From UBA5109 sp964606735 (GTDB lineage: Bacteria > Pseudomonadota > Gammaproteobacteria > Pseudomonadales > Pseudohongiellaceae), in contig CAZSHI010000002.1 in the NCBI GenBank assembly GCA_964606735.1, positions 77,749 through 141,748 of the forward strand: a stretch of 64,000 nucleotides of DNA. The letters run 5' to 3'. The notes beneath the pieces are model-generated. The model searched no databases, was not told where the DNA came from, and saw only the letters and a program-made list of their open reading frames with translations. The position numbers and the translations under genes are program-made. Shown here in pieces: positions 53,551 to 62,936 of the stretch (the stretch's first letter is position 1; every line of letters begins with the position of its first letter).

Positions 53551-55460
53551 GCTGACTGACTTTCCTGTAAAACCACCTTTTTTCCTACTTGCTGTTTTTT
53601 CAGATAAATCAGCAAAAGCGAAATGGCTGCTGGTGTCACTCCTGGAATACGAGATGCTTTAGCAATGCTGTCTGGTTTTGCCTGAGACAGTTTCAGCTTC
53701 AATTCATTGGATAGACCTGAAATACCCTGATAATCAAAATCCTCTGGCAGACGGGTCGACTCCTGTGTTTTGAGTTTTTCTATTTCTCCTTGCTGACGGT
53801 CAATATATCCCTGATATTTCAGTTTGATCTCTACCTGTTCACTAACCGTCGCTTGTGGCAATTCTGTTAGCAGGCCAGCATCAACACAGGCCTGATTTAT
53901 CCGGTTCACATTGACCCCCGGGCGGGCCAGAATATCTGAGAGCCGATACTCGTGAGTGAGGGGTTTTTCCAGTATGGGATTAATAAATCGGGCCAAATCA
54001 GAATCAGCCTGCACCCAGGTTTGACGCATTCGCTGTTCCTCCTGTTCAACAGCTTCGCGCTTGGCGTTGAAAGCCTGCCAGCGCTGCTCATCCACCAACC
54101 CCAGCTCCCTGCCAAACTCCGTCAAACGTAAATCTGCATTATCCTGTCGCAGCATCAAGCGAAATTCTGCCCGACTTGTAAACATGCGATACGGTTCCTG
54201 TGTTCCTTGACAGATTAAATCATCGACCAGTACCCCTAGATAGGCCTGATCTCTGGCTGGACACCAGGCCTGTTTTTCCTGAACTGCCAGTGCGGCATTG
54301 ATTCCCGCCAGCAATCCCTGTGCTCCGGCTTCTTCGTAGCCAGTAGTGCCATTGATCTGGCCAGCAAAATACAGACCTTTGATAAATTTGGTTTCCAGCG
54401 AGTACTTCAAATCTCTGGGGTCAAAATAGTCATATTCGATGGCGTAGCCCGGCCGAATAATATGCGCCTTTTCAAAGCCTTTTATATTCGCTATCAGTTC
54501 CTGTTGCACCTCAAAGGGCAGACTGGTGGAAATTCCATTGGGATAAAGTTCGTGTGTGTTCAGTCCTTCCGGCTCGACAAAAATCTGATGGCTGTTGCGA
54601 TCTGAAAAACGCACTACCTTGTCTTCTATCGAAGGACAGTAACGGGGGCCGACACCTTCTATCTCTCCGGTATACATGGGTGAGTGTTTGAGTCCGGCAC
54701 GAATGATATCGTGACAACGCTCATTGGTCTGGGTGATATAACAGGAGATTTGTTGCGGATGATCTTCCACTAAACCCAGGTAAGACATCACTGGCAGGGG
54801 GCTATCTCCTGGCTGCTCCTGCATTTGTGAAAAGTCGACCGTTCTGGCATCAAGCCGCGGCGGTGTCCCTGTTTTCAAGCGTCCCACACGAAAAGGCAGC
54901 TCTCGCAGCCGTTGAGCCAGAGCAATGGACGGTGCATCTCCTGCTCGACCACCTGCATAATTCTTCAGGCCGATGTGGATTTTTCCACCCAGGAAGGTTC
55001 CTGTGGTCAAGACAACCTGATTGGCAAAAAATTTCTGGCCCATCTGGGTGATCACGCCGCGGACTGACTCTCCTTCAATAATCAGATCATCAATCGCCTG
55101 CTGGAAAATGCTCAGATTTGTCTGACGTTCTAATACCTGCCGGATAGCCGATTTGTAGAGAACACGATCAGCCTGTGCCCGGGTTGCCCTAACGGCCGGT
55201 CCCTTGCTGGCATTTAGCGTTCTAAACTGAATACCGGCTTTGTCTGCTGCCTGTGCCATGACGCCACCGAGAGCATCAATTTCTTTTACCAGGTGGGTCT
55301 TACCGATACCACCGATTGCCGGATTACAGGACATCTGCCCCAGGGTTTCAATGTTGTGACTTACCAGCAAGGTATTAACGCCCATACGAGCAGCGGCCAA
55401 TGCCGCTTCCGTTCCGGCATGCCCTCCTCCTACAATGATGACGTCAAAGTTATCTTTCAT
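53547..55460 (-). CDS. mnmG: tRNA uridine-5-carboxymethylaminomethyl synthesis protein MnmG
   Basis: 637 residues. The N-terminal FAD-binding loop is VGGGHAGTEAALAAARMG. Conserved blocks are GQMSCNPAIGGIGK, TGTFLGGKIHIG and TGYEEAGAQGLLAGINAAL. With MnmE it modifies U34 of certain tRNAs. The C-terminal helical domain is complete. In E. coli, mnmG lies beside oriC; here too an AT-rich DnaA-box region lies upstream of it. Confidence 0.97.
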   Translation of the reverse strand: MKDNFDVIIVGGGHAGTEAALAAARMGVNTLLVSHNIETLGQMSCNPAIGGIGKTHLVKEIDALGGVMAQAADKAGIQFRTLNASKGPAVRATRAQADRVLYKSAIRQVLERQTNLSIFQQAIDDLIIEGESVRGVITQMGQKFFANQVVLTTGTFLGGKIHIGLKNYAGGRAGDAPSIALAQRLRELPFRVGRLKTGTPPRLDARTVDFSQMQEQPGDSPLPVMSYLGLVEDHPQQISCYITQTNERCHDIIRAGLKHSPMYTGEIEGVGPRYCPSIEDKVVRFSDRNSHQIFVEPEGLNTHELYPNGISTSLPFEVQQELIANIKGFEKAHIIRPGYAIEYDYFDPRDLKYSLETKFIKGLYFAGQINGTTGYEEAGAQGLLAGINAALAVQEKQAWCPARDQAYLGVLVDDLICQGTQEPYRMFTSRAEFRLMLRQDNADLRLTEFGRELGLVDEQRWQAFNAKREAVEQEEQRMRQTWVQADSDLARFINPILEKPLTHEYRLSDILARPGVNVNRINQACVDAGLLTELPQATVSEQVEIKLKYQGYIDRQQGEIEKLKTQESTRLPEDFDYQGISGLSNELKLKLSQAKPDSIAKASRIPGVTPAAISLLLIYLKKQQVGKKVVLQESQSA

Positions 55461-55827
55461 GCTGTTTTGTTCTGTTGTCCTAAAAGGGCGCTAAGTATAC
55501 GGTAAGACTGATTTTTTTATAGCTTTAAATATAAAAGAATATATAAATAGAGTGTTATATATAGTTAGTATCTATTCTAATGTTATTGTTGTTATTAGTA
55601 AGAGAATATATGTGGAAAAGAAATATTTTTAATATTAAATCAAATAGTTGCATATATATATCTTTGTGGGAAGGCTGCAATTATCCTGCTAGTAAAGGAT
55701 GAATAAGCTGTCTTTGGTTTGTGGATGAAAAAAAGGCCACAAAGGAATTGTGTATTTATTACCTGGTTACACACAGGTCGTTATTCATTTTGCTTTTTTA
55801 TACACAGCTTTTTACAAAGGGGCGAGA
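55461..55827. other. AT-rich mnmG-mnmE gap with DnaA-box matches (candidate accessory oriC)
   Basis: 367 bp without any credible gene. From 55511 to 55665 it is very AT-rich with TATATA runs (ATATATAGTTAG, CATATATATATC), unlike the neighbouring genes. DnaA-box matches (TTATNCACA): perfect TTATACACA at 55798-55806. Single mismatches: TTACACACA at 55767-55775, TCATCCACA (minus) at 55720-55728 and TTTTCCACA (minus) at 55611-55619. An AT-rich unwinding-like part beside several boxes is the layout of oriC. The mnmE stop is on its right. Confidence 0.6.
55798..55806 (+). promoter_or_regulatory. DnaA box (TTATACACA) near mnmE
   Basis: Perfect match to TTATNCACA, 22 bp before the mnmE stop codon. 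It flanks the AT-rich stretch of the mnmG-mnmE gap. Confidence 0.65.
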
Positions 55828-57210
55828 TTATTTCCCAATGCAAAAAGAGGAAAATATTTCACCGAGCAGATCATCCGAGGTAAATTTACCCGTTATTTCA
55901 GACAGAGCCAGCTGAGCAGCACGTAAATCCTCAGCCAGTAATTCACCAGCATGATGTTGAGTAAGTTGTTCAAAAGCTGTGTTTAAGGCTTTATTGGCTC
56001 GAAGTAAGGCATCCAGATGCCGACGCCTGGCTATAAACCCCCCCTCTTCCAGATTGGTATAACCGGCGACTTGCTTTAGGTGCTCGCTCAAGATGTCGAG
56101 GCCTAGGTTCTGCAGGGCAGACATGTAAACGCAGTTAAGTTGCACAGAGGGCTCAAGGCAGAGTTGCGGAGAATCACCACTGAGATCAATTTTATTTTTT
56201 ATAAGGCTTATCCTCTCCTTGGAAATGCCGGCATCCTGTAATTGCTGCCAGAGTGTAGAATCCTTAAAAGCAACCGGACTAGCAGCATCCAGCAGACAGA
56301 GAATATGATCAGACTTTTTGATTTCCTGCCAGGCACGTTTCATGCCTTCAAGTTCAACAAGGTCTTCACTGTCACGTAGACCAGCAGTATCTATGATATG
56401 CAGAGGCATTCCATCAAGATTGATAAATTCACGCAGGGTATCACGGGTGGTACCGGCGATATCGGTAACGATGGCGCTGGCCTGGCCGCATAGCAAATTT
56501 AAAAGGCTGGATTTTCCAACATTAGGTTCACCGATTATAACGATGGATAAACCATCTCTAAGAATTCGCCCACTGTTGGCTTGAAGCAAAATTTCTGAAA
56601 GACTTTTACGAAGTTTATCAAGTTTTTCCTGAACCTCAGGAGACTGTAAAAAATCTATTTCCTCTTCTGGAAAATCTATGGAGGCTTCTACATAAACACG
56701 CAATGCGATGATGTCATTTAACAGAGCATTGATGAGTCGGGAGAACTCACCCTGCAAGGAGCGCAGCGCATAGCGGGAAGCCTCCACCGAATGACTATCT
56801 ATCAGGTCAGCAATGGCCTCGGCCTGAGTCAAGTCTATCTTGCCATTTAGGAAAGCGCGCTCGGAGAATTCACCAGGTTTGGCTAAACGAGCGCCCAGGT
56901 CAATTATGGCTAGTAATAACTGATCCAGAATGACAGGCCCTCCATGTGCCTGTAACTCCAGGATATCTTCGCCGGTAAAAGAATGTGGCCCAGGAAAATA
57001 CAGTGCTAAACCTTTATCAATTAGCTCTCCCTGCGGGTTTTTAAAATCAGCGTAGTGAGCATAACGAGGAGGCGGTAAGGAGCCAGCTATCAGCGAGCCA
57101 ATCTGCTGAACCATTGGCCCAGATACCCTTACGACACCAATACCACCAACGCCCTTTGGGGTGGCGATAGCACAAATGGTGTCTGCTGGATATTCAAGTT
57201 TTGGAGACAT
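55828..57210 (-). CDS. mnmE: tRNA modification GTPase MnmE
   Basis: 460 residues. The N-terminal folate-binding domain has DTICAIATPKGVGGIGVVRV. The inserted Ras-like G domain has P-loop GEPNVGKSSLLN, DIAGTTRDT and DTAGLRDSED. The C-terminus ends FCIGK with the conserved Cys. Works with MnmG on tRNA wobble uridine. It lies between the AT-rich gap and yidC. Confidence 0.97.
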   Translation of the reverse strand: MSPKLEYPADTICAIATPKGVGGIGVVRVSGPMVQQIGSLIAGSLPPPRYAHYADFKNPQGELIDKGLALYFPGPHSFTGEDILELQAHGGPVILDQLLLAIIDLGARLAKPGEFSERAFLNGKIDLTQAEAIADLIDSHSVEASRYALRSLQGEFSRLINALLNDIIALRVYVEASIDFPEEEIDFLQSPEVQEKLDKLRKSLSEILLQANSGRILRDGLSIVIIGEPNVGKSSLLNLLCGQASAIVTDIAGTTRDTLREFINLDGMPLHIIDTAGLRDSEDLVELEGMKRAWQEIKKSDHILCLLDAASPVAFKDSTLWQQLQDAGISKERISLIKNKIDLSGDSPQLCLEPSVQLNCVYMSALQNLGLDILSEHLKQVAGYTNLEEGGFIARRRHLDALLRANKALNTAFEQLTQHHAGELLAEDLRAAQLALSEITGKFTSDDLLGEIFSSFCIGK

Positions 57211-57224
57211 GAAGCCTCACAAGG

Positions 57225-58910
57225 TCAGGTAGTCTTTTTTTCGTAAGACTTGTTAACGCTACGAATAATATACCACTGCTGAACGATATTAAAAACGTTG
57301 CTGACCAACCAGTATAATACAAGACCAGCAGGGAACCAGAGAAAGAATACCGTGAAAATCACTGGCATGAATTTCATTATTTTTGCTTGCATGGGATCTG
57401 CCGTAGTGATTGGCATCATCAGCTGGGAGGTATACATTGATAGTCCCATGATGAGAGGCAGAATAAAAAAGGGATCCATGGCAGATAAATCTTCATACCA
57501 CAAAATAAAAGGAGCCTGTCTTAATTCAACACTTTCCATGAGCACCCAGTAAATACCGATCAGTACAGGCATTTGCAATAACATAGGAAGGCAGCCGCCC
57601 AAAGGATTAACTTTTTCCTTACGCCATAAATCCATCTGTGCCTGCATCAGCTTTTGTTTATCTTCGCCATAGCGTTCTCTTAGCTGTGTAATTTTGGGAG
57701 CCAGGCGTCTCATTTTAGCCATAGAACGATAACTGGAGGCTGACAAGCGCATAAACAAAACTTTAATAACGATGGTCAAACCAACAATCGACCAGCCATA
57801 GTTTCCAAAAAGATCATTGATCTGGGTTAACAGCCAGAAGATTGGCTGTGCTACAAACCAGAGCCAGCCATAATCAATCGTAAGGTCCAGATCAGGAGAA
57901 ATTTCTGCCAGCCGGTACTGGTCTTTAGGTCCAGCCCAAAAACCAGCTTCCAGTGTTTCAGTTGTCTGTGCTGGCACCACCACGGAAGGGCTGACAAAAC
58001 CCATAATGTACTCACCGACACGATTTTTTCGTGTTGTATAGGTGTGAGTGATGCCGGCTTCCGGTATCCAAGAAGCCAGAAAATAATGCTGCGAGAAAGC
58101 AATCCAGCCGCCTTCAACATTATCTGTGGTGCCACCCCGGTCTATATCATCAAAATCAACTTTCTTGTAAGGATCGTCCGGAGTCGTTAATGCGGCACCA
58201 AGATAATTGCGCATGCTAAAGCCGGTAGTCGAACTGGGGTCTGCCGCTGCATCGCGTTTAATTTGGCCAAAGAGATTGGCCCGCCAGGGTGAAGGACCCT
58301 GATTGTTAATCAGGTATTGTATTGTTATCAGGTAGTCGTCAGCACTGAAAATGAAGCGCTTGGTTATTTGCACATTGTTGGCATCTGTAAAACTTAGATC
58401 AACATTGAGCTCGCCGGAATCCAGGGTATAGCTATTTTGAGAAGAGCTGTACAGGGGGCGACCTTCACTAGCGGCATCAGGGCCGTTATCACCTATCAGT
58501 CCGCTTTGTGACACAAAAACACCGGCGCTGTCATTTCTAAGCAGAATAAAGGGGTCATCAGGAGTTTCCAGTGTCGTTGGATACTGAGGCAGGGAAAGCT
58601 GCACAATATCTCCCCCGAGAGGGTCTATTAACACCCTGTGTACTGGACTGTTTACTGAAATAAGGTTGGCGCTGTTGTTATTAAGGCCCGTTTGAGCTGG
58701 CGCAGGCGCTTGTTGTACCTGGGGCAAATCGGCACTGCTATCAGTAGTCAGTATACTGGTATCAGGCAGGTCCAGTGAGCTTTGAGCGTTGTTTTGCTCA
58801 AGCACCGCAGTCTGAGCGGACTGTGCCGGATAGTCTTCATTCCAGGCCAGCAAGAGCATGTAAGACACCAGTGCCAGGCCAAGAATTAGCGCGTTGCGGA
58901 TATGGTCCAT
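57225..58910 (-). CDS. yidC: Membrane protein insertase YidC
   Basis: 561 residues. An N-terminal membrane anchor (NALILGLALVSYMLLLAW) is followed by a large periplasmic beta-sandwich (about 55-340) and five C-terminal helices. YRSMAKMRRLAPKITQLRERYG is the cytoplasmic helical hairpin, with the segments MRLSASSYRSMAKM and GCLPMLLQMPVLIGIYW. It inserts membrane proteins alone or with SecYEG. Its neighbours yidD, rnpA and rpmH follow the fixed bacterial order. Confidence 0.97.
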   Translation of the reverse strand: MDHIRNALILGLALVSYMLLLAWNEDYPAQSAQTAVLEQNNAQSSLDLPDTSILTTDSSADLPQVQQAPAPAQTGLNNNSANLISVNSPVHRVLIDPLGGDIVQLSLPQYPTTLETPDDPFILLRNDSAGVFVSQSGLIGDNGPDAASEGRPLYSSSQNSYTLDSGELNVDLSFTDANNVQITKRFIFSADDYLITIQYLINNQGPSPWRANLFGQIKRDAAADPSSTTGFSMRNYLGAALTTPDDPYKKVDFDDIDRGGTTDNVEGGWIAFSQHYFLASWIPEAGITHTYTTRKNRVGEYIMGFVSPSVVVPAQTTETLEAGFWAGPKDQYRLAEISPDLDLTIDYGWLWFVAQPIFWLLTQINDLFGNYGWSIVGLTIVIKVLFMRLSASSYRSMAKMRRLAPKITQLRERYGEDKQKLMQAQMDLWRKEKVNPLGGCLPMLLQMPVLIGIYWVLMESVELRQAPFILWYEDLSAMDPFFILPLIMGLSMYTSQLMMPITTADPMQAKIMKFMPVIFTVFFLWFPAGLVLYWLVSNVFNIVQQWYIIRSVNKSYEKKTT

Positions 58911-58915
58911 ATTAA

Positions 58916-59173
58916 CTACTTCTGAGTTTGTTCATTTGTATCAGGCACCGGATCATAGCCTCCTTCATGGAAGGGATGACAGCGGCAGACTCTTTTAATG
59001 CTTAACCAGGAGCCCCTTAAGGCACCGTGCCGGCATAAGGCTTCCTGGGCAAAGGCTGAGCAGCTCGGGCTATACCGACAATGTGCTCCAAGCAAGGGGC
59101 TGATCAGGTAGCGATAAGCAGCTATCAAGGCAAGCAGGCAGCGAGAAATAATAGATGGACTATGCGGTGACAT
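58916..59173 (-). CDS. yidD: Membrane protein insertion factor YidD
   Basis: 85 residues. LLALIAAYRYLISPLLGAHCR is the N-terminal amphipathic helix, and RYSPSCSAFAQEAL with HPFHEGGYDPVP contain the conserved cysteines and GG turn. It aids YidC-dependent insertion. Six bases separate it from rnpA and five from yidC. Confidence 0.95.
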   Translation of the reverse strand: MSPHSPSIISRCLLALIAAYRYLISPLLGAHCRYSPSCSAFAQEALCRHGALRGSWLSIKRVCRCHPFHEGGYDPVPDTNEQTQK

Positions 59174-59179
59174 GCTTAC

Positions 59180-59545
59180 CTATTTGTCTACGTGATTAAG
59201 CTTTTTTAACAATTCGTCAAACAAGCGGTGAACCTGCTTACTGATATCCTGTTTGTTCAGGGAGTCCAGACCGGACCTTGCGAGCACAACCATGTCAATT
59301 GTACCAAACTCTTTCTGTCTGACCCGAAAAGCTTCCCGGACCAATCGTTTGATTTGGTTACGCTGGACGGCCAGGCGGACATTTTTTTTGGCTACAACGA
59401 TTCCAAGGCGGGCAGCCTGCTGCGAGGGTCTGGCCAATACGAGCAGGTTGCTACTAGAGACCCGGTAACGCGCTTGAGAAAAAACAGGTGAAAATTGCGA
59501 AGAACCAAGGAGTCTAGATGCTTTAGTGAAGCGCTGCATGGCCAT
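59180..59545 (-). CDS. rnpA: Ribonuclease P protein component
   Basis: 121 residues from the ATG at 59545, which has AGGAG six bases upstream. The longer in-frame stretch to 59629 overlaps sequences near rpmH and lacks conserved character. The RNA-binding motif RNQIKRLVREAFR is present, and ARLGIVVAKKNVRLAVQRN precedes it. It is the protein cofactor of RNase P, which matures tRNA 5' ends. The gap to rpmH is 104 bp. Confidence 0.95.
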   Translation of the reverse strand: MAMQRFTKASRLLGSSQFSPVFSQARYRVSSSNLLVLARPSQQAARLGIVVAKKNVRLAVQRNQIKRLVREAFRVRQKEFGTIDMVVLARSGLDSLNKQDISKQVHRLFDELLKKLNHVDK

Positions 59546-59649
59546 AGCACTCTCCTGGGAAGCTCTGAAAACCCGTGGGTTACAGCTGAATCCCTGTTCC
59601 GCAGTAACTGGCATGTTCGCTTGTTTCAAGTTTCAAGCAGGCCAGAAGG

Positions 59650-59784
59650 TCAAGCAGATAATCTGGCTCTACCTTTAGCGCGTCGTCGGTTAATAACCTG
59701 TCGTCCACCCTTGGTCGCCATTCTGGCACGGAATCCATGGGTTCTGGCTCTTTTCAGAACGCTGGGCTGAAATGTTCTTTTCAT
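59650..59784 (-). CDS. rpmH: Ribosomal protein bL34
   Basis: 44 residues. The sequence begins MKRTFQPSVLKRARTHGFRA and ends RRAKGRARLSA, the normal bL34. It is one of the smallest and most basic ribosomal proteins. It begins the rpmH-rnpA-yidD-yidC-mnmE run, divergent from dnaA across 449 bp that hold DnaA boxes. Confidence 0.97.
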   Translation of the reverse strand: MKRTFQPSVLKRARTHGFRARMATKGGRQVINRRRAKGRARLSA

Positions 59785-60005
59785 AACAATCTCTTCTTAA
59801 CGGGCTTTTTGAGATAACTCAGCCAACGTGTTTTTACTGGATGCTGTGCTGCCTCAAAATTGGGACCGCGATTCTAATGGGTTAGGCAGTGGAAAGCAAG
59901 AAACCAGGCGGCTTTAGAGCACGGGCCAAGTTAAGCAGAGCAGGGCTAGCTAGCCAAAAAACCAAGATCACGGAACATCAAACACAGCTATGCTTGGCCA
60001 ACAAG

Positions 60006-60014
60006 TTATACACA
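60006..60014 (+). promoter_or_regulatory. DnaA box (TTATACACA)
   Basis: Perfect match to TTATNCACA in the rpmH-dnaA gap, about 220 bp before dnaA. It may take part in origin firing. Confidence 0.75.
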
Positions 60015-60154
60015 GAAAACTAACAGGAAATTATCGCAAGGAATGCCAAAAAGCAGGCTGTTTTTAAGGCGGCAATTTCCAGACAAATGGCTATAAGCTT
60101 TTGAAAATAATGAATAAAAAAGACAATGAAAAAACTTAGTTTTTTTGCCTTTTG

Positions 60155-60163
60155 TGTGGATAA
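60155..60163 (-). promoter_or_regulatory. DnaA box (TTATCCACA)
   Basis: Perfect consensus on the minus strand, 71 bp before the dnaA GTG and next to a possible -10 (TAGAAT at 60180). Position suggests dnaA autorepression as well as origin function. Confidence 0.78.
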
Positions 60164-60233
60164 GCCTGTCCGGTCTGAGTAGAATTGCTCAAAAACCAAT
60201 AATTAAAACTCAGACTTTGGAGTCCCAAGCATC

Positions 60234-61757
60234 GTGATTGTAGCTACGTGGCAGAAGTGTATTTATTGCCTGAAAAATGAGCTCCCGGCCCAACAATTTA
60301 ACACCTGGATAAGACCCTTAAAGATTATTATCGATAACAGCCAGCGTGAAAACGGCAAGGATGTGCTCTATCTGCTCGCTCCTAACAAGTTCGTGCTTGA
60401 GTGGATAAAAGATCACTTTTTGAAGCGAATAGAAGAACTGCTAGATGAGTTGAGCATACAGGCAGCCCCCGTGCTTCGCCTGGATATCAGCAATGAAGAA
60501 AAATTCAACCTGGAAAGCGCCGTCAGCACAGCCGACCTCAGTAATGTGCAAACTCACGATGATGGTGATGATGCTGACGCGTTGCCTATGACGCCACAGA
60601 CGACTTCGCGCTGGCTGCATGATAATACGCCTGAAGCCAGGCAGACACAGCCCTTTAGGGCTTCCCAGGAGCGACCGAAAACTAGAATAGCCCCGCAGGC
60701 CGCGGGTAGTAGCAAATTAAGTGGGCGTTTACGTTATAAGGGCGAGCTTAACCGGGGCTATACCTTCAACAACTTTATTGAGGGCAAATCCAACCAGCTC
60801 GCCAGAGCGGCAGCAGCACAGGTTGCCGGCAACCCCGGCGAAGCTTATAACCCGCTGTTTATCTATGGTGGTGTTGGTTTGGGGAAAACCCATCTGATGC
60901 ACAGTATCGGCAACCATTTGCTGGAACAAAACCCTGATGCCAATGTGGTTTACCTGCATTCCCAGACCTTCGTTGGCAGCATGGTATCGGCGTTGCAGCT
61001 CAATGCTATCAATGAGTTTAAGCGCTATTACCACTCTGTGGACGTCCTTTTAATTGACGATATACAGTTTTTTGCCAACAAGGAGCGTTCCCAGGAAGAG
61101 TTTTTCCATACCTTTAATGCAATTTTCGAGGCAGGCCGCCAGATCATTATGACCTGTGATAAATACCATAGCGAAATTAATGGTCTGGAGGAGCGACTCA
61201 AATCGCGTTTTGGCTGGGGCCTCTCAGTTGCTATCGAGCCGCCAGAGCTGGAAACCCGGGCGGCCATTCTAATCAACAAGGCGAACCGGGAAAATGTTTA
61301 TTTGCCCAACCAGGAAGCCATGTTCATGGCGCAAAAGCTCCGCTCCAATGTGCGCGAACTGGAAGGAGCCCTGAAAAAAGTCATCGCACATTCGCGTTTT
61401 ACCGGCAGTGAAATCACGGTTCCCTTAATTAAAGAGGCTCTCAAGGACTTGCTGGCAATCCAAAACAAACTGATCAGTGTTGATAACATTCAACGAACAG
61501 TGGCCGAGTATTACAAGATTAAATTGACTGATATGATATCCAAACGACGCAACCGGTCTATTGCCCGGCCCCGACAGATGGCTATGTGCCTGTCCAAGGA
61601 GCTGACCAACCATAGCTTGCCAGAAATAGGCACTATGTATGGGGATCGCGACCACACCACGGTGTTACATGCATGTCGAACTATTAATGAGCTTAAGAAA
61701 TCTTCCTCGGATATCAATGAGGATTACCAGAACCTGCTGAGATCCCTCTCCAGCTAG
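60234..61757 (+). CDS. dnaA: Chromosomal replication initiator DnaA
   Basis: 507 residues from a GTG start; the region around it (ATWQKCIYCLKNELPAQQF) aligns with other DnaA N-termini. Domain I spans about 1-85, and a variable linker reaches about 165. The AAA+ core has Walker A GGVGLGKTHLM, Walker B VLLIDDIQFF and sensor LKSRFGWGL. Domain IV has the signature MYGDRDHTTVLHACRTI. GGAG lies 11 bases before the GTG. The longer-than-usual linker is rich in polar residues. Upstream DnaA box suggests autoregulation. It binds DnaA boxes and melts oriC. Confidence 0.98.
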   Translation: MIVATWQKCIYCLKNELPAQQFNTWIRPLKIIIDNSQRENGKDVLYLLAPNKFVLEWIKDHFLKRIEELLDELSIQAAPVLRLDISNEEKFNLESAVSTADLSNVQTHDDGDDADALPMTPQTTSRWLHDNTPEARQTQPFRASQERPKTRIAPQAAGSSKLSGRLRYKGELNRGYTFNNFIEGKSNQLARAAAAQVAGNPGEAYNPLFIYGGVGLGKTHLMHSIGNHLLEQNPDANVVYLHSQTFVGSMVSALQLNAINEFKRYYHSVDVLLIDDIQFFANKERSQEEFFHTFNAIFEAGRQIIMTCDKYHSEINGLEERLKSRFGWGLSVAIEPPELETRAAILINKANRENVYLPNQEAMFMAQKLRSNVRELEGALKKVIAHSRFTGSEITVPLIKEALKDLLAIQNKLISVDNIQRTVAEYYKIKLTDMISKRRNRSIARPRQMAMCLSKELTNHSLPEIGTMYGDRDHTTVLHACRTINELKKSSSDINEDYQNLLRSLSS

Positions 61758-61788
61758 GCAGCCATCAACCAGAGCAAAGAGAACTAAG

Positions 61789-62892
61789 ATGCAATTTGAA
61801 ATTTCCAGAGAGACACTGATCAAGCCCCTGCAATTGGTGACCGGCGTTGTGGAGCGCCGACAGACACTGCCGGTTTTATCAAATGTTTTGCTAGTGCTTG
61901 AGGGGGACGAACTGTCGATGACGGGCACAGACCTGGAGGTCGAGCTGGTTGGCCGGGTACAGGTCGCACCGGGTGCCGACGGTGGAGAAGTCACTGTGCC
62001 GGCACGCAAGCTGATGGATATTTGCAAATCCTTGCCGGATGATGCAGAAATGAAATTCTCACTGGATGACAACAAGCTGGTGATTCGTTCCGGTCGAAGC
62101 CGCTTTTCCCTGTCCACGCTGCCTCCTTCTGATTTTCCCAGCGTTGATGGTTCCGCAGAGTCGCTGGAATTCAAGGTCTCTCAGCAGCGCCTGAAAGATA
62201 TGCTGGACAGCACCAGCTTTGCTATGGCGCAGCAGGATGTGCGTTACTATCTTAACGGCATGCTTTTTGAAGTAAGCCCTAACTACCTGCGCGTGGTTGC
62301 TAGTGACGGCCATCGCCTGGCAATGGACACTGAGGATATGAATACTCAGGCGGACAAGGAGCTGCAGGTGATCGTGCCGCGCAAGGGTATTCTTGAGTTA
62401 GCCAGGCTGCTGGCCGAAGGTTCTGACGATGTCCTTGTTGCCATTGGCGCCAACCATATACGAGCCACCACGGCGAACTTCACTTTTACCTCCAAACTGG
62501 TGGACGGCAAATTTCCCGACCTCGAAAGAATTCTGCCCAAGGGCGGCGATAAAAAACTGCTTGGAGACCGTGACCAGTTACGCCAATCGCTCAACAGGAC
62601 TGCGATTCTTTCCAATGAGAAGTTTCGTGGCATTCGCCTTATTCTCAATAAAGATGAGATTAAAATTCTGGCGAATAACCCTGAGCAGGAAGAGGCTGAA
62701 GAAACTGTTGCCGTAGAATATGATGGCAACTCCTTCGAAATAGGGTTTAACGTCAGCTATCTTGTGGATGTCTTGTCTGTTTTGGACACAAAAACCGTGC
62801 AACTAGTGATGTCAGACCCAAACAGCAGCGCATTGATTCAGGGTGATGACGGCAGCAGTGCACTTTACGTTGTAATGCCCATGCGCCTGTAG
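61789..62892 (+). CDS. dnaN: DNA polymerase III beta sliding clamp
   Basis: 367 residues. MQFEISRETLIKPLQLVTGV opens the protein and VVMPMRL closes it. RRQTLPVLSNVLL, LDSTSFAMAQQDVRYYLNGML and the C-terminal MPMRL are clamp motifs. It encircles DNA and binds polymerases and Hda. It lies 31 bp after dnaA and 44 bp before recF in the standard operon. Confidence 0.98.
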   Translation: MQFEISRETLIKPLQLVTGVVERRQTLPVLSNVLLVLEGDELSMTGTDLEVELVGRVQVAPGADGGEVTVPARKLMDICKSLPDDAEMKFSLDDNKLVIRSGRSRFSLSTLPPSDFPSVDGSAESLEFKVSQQRLKDMLDSTSFAMAQQDVRYYLNGMLFEVSPNYLRVVASDGHRLAMDTEDMNTQADKELQVIVPRKGILELARLLAEGSDDVLVAIGANHIRATTANFTFTSKLVDGKFPDLERILPKGGDKKLLGDRDQLRQSLNRTAILSNEKFRGIRLILNKDEIKILANNPEQEEAEETVAVEYDGNSFEIGFNVSYLVDVLSVLDTKTVQLVMSDPNSSALIQGDDGSSALYVVMPMRL

Positions 62893-62936
62893 ATGGGAAC
62901 ACAGCTCTGCGTCGCAGCGCAAACCCTGCTAACACG

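Larger units (their letters stand above)
59785..60233. other. rpmH-dnaA intergenic region (candidate oriC)
   Basis: 449 bp with no credible gene. Two perfect DnaA boxes: TTATACACA at 60006-60014 and TTATCCACA (minus, read TGTGGATAA) at 60155-60163. Between them, about 60090-60150 is AT-rich with A and T runs. The leading-strand change of gene direction occurs exactly here: all genes to the left are on the minus strand for 20 kb, and dnaA, dnaN and recF to the right are on the plus strand. In Pseudomonas this gap is oriC. Confidence 0.72.

Noticed and set aside
59546..59629. Longer N-terminus for rnpA
   Set aside because: The added residues are not conserved-looking and AGGAG points to the ATG at 59545.
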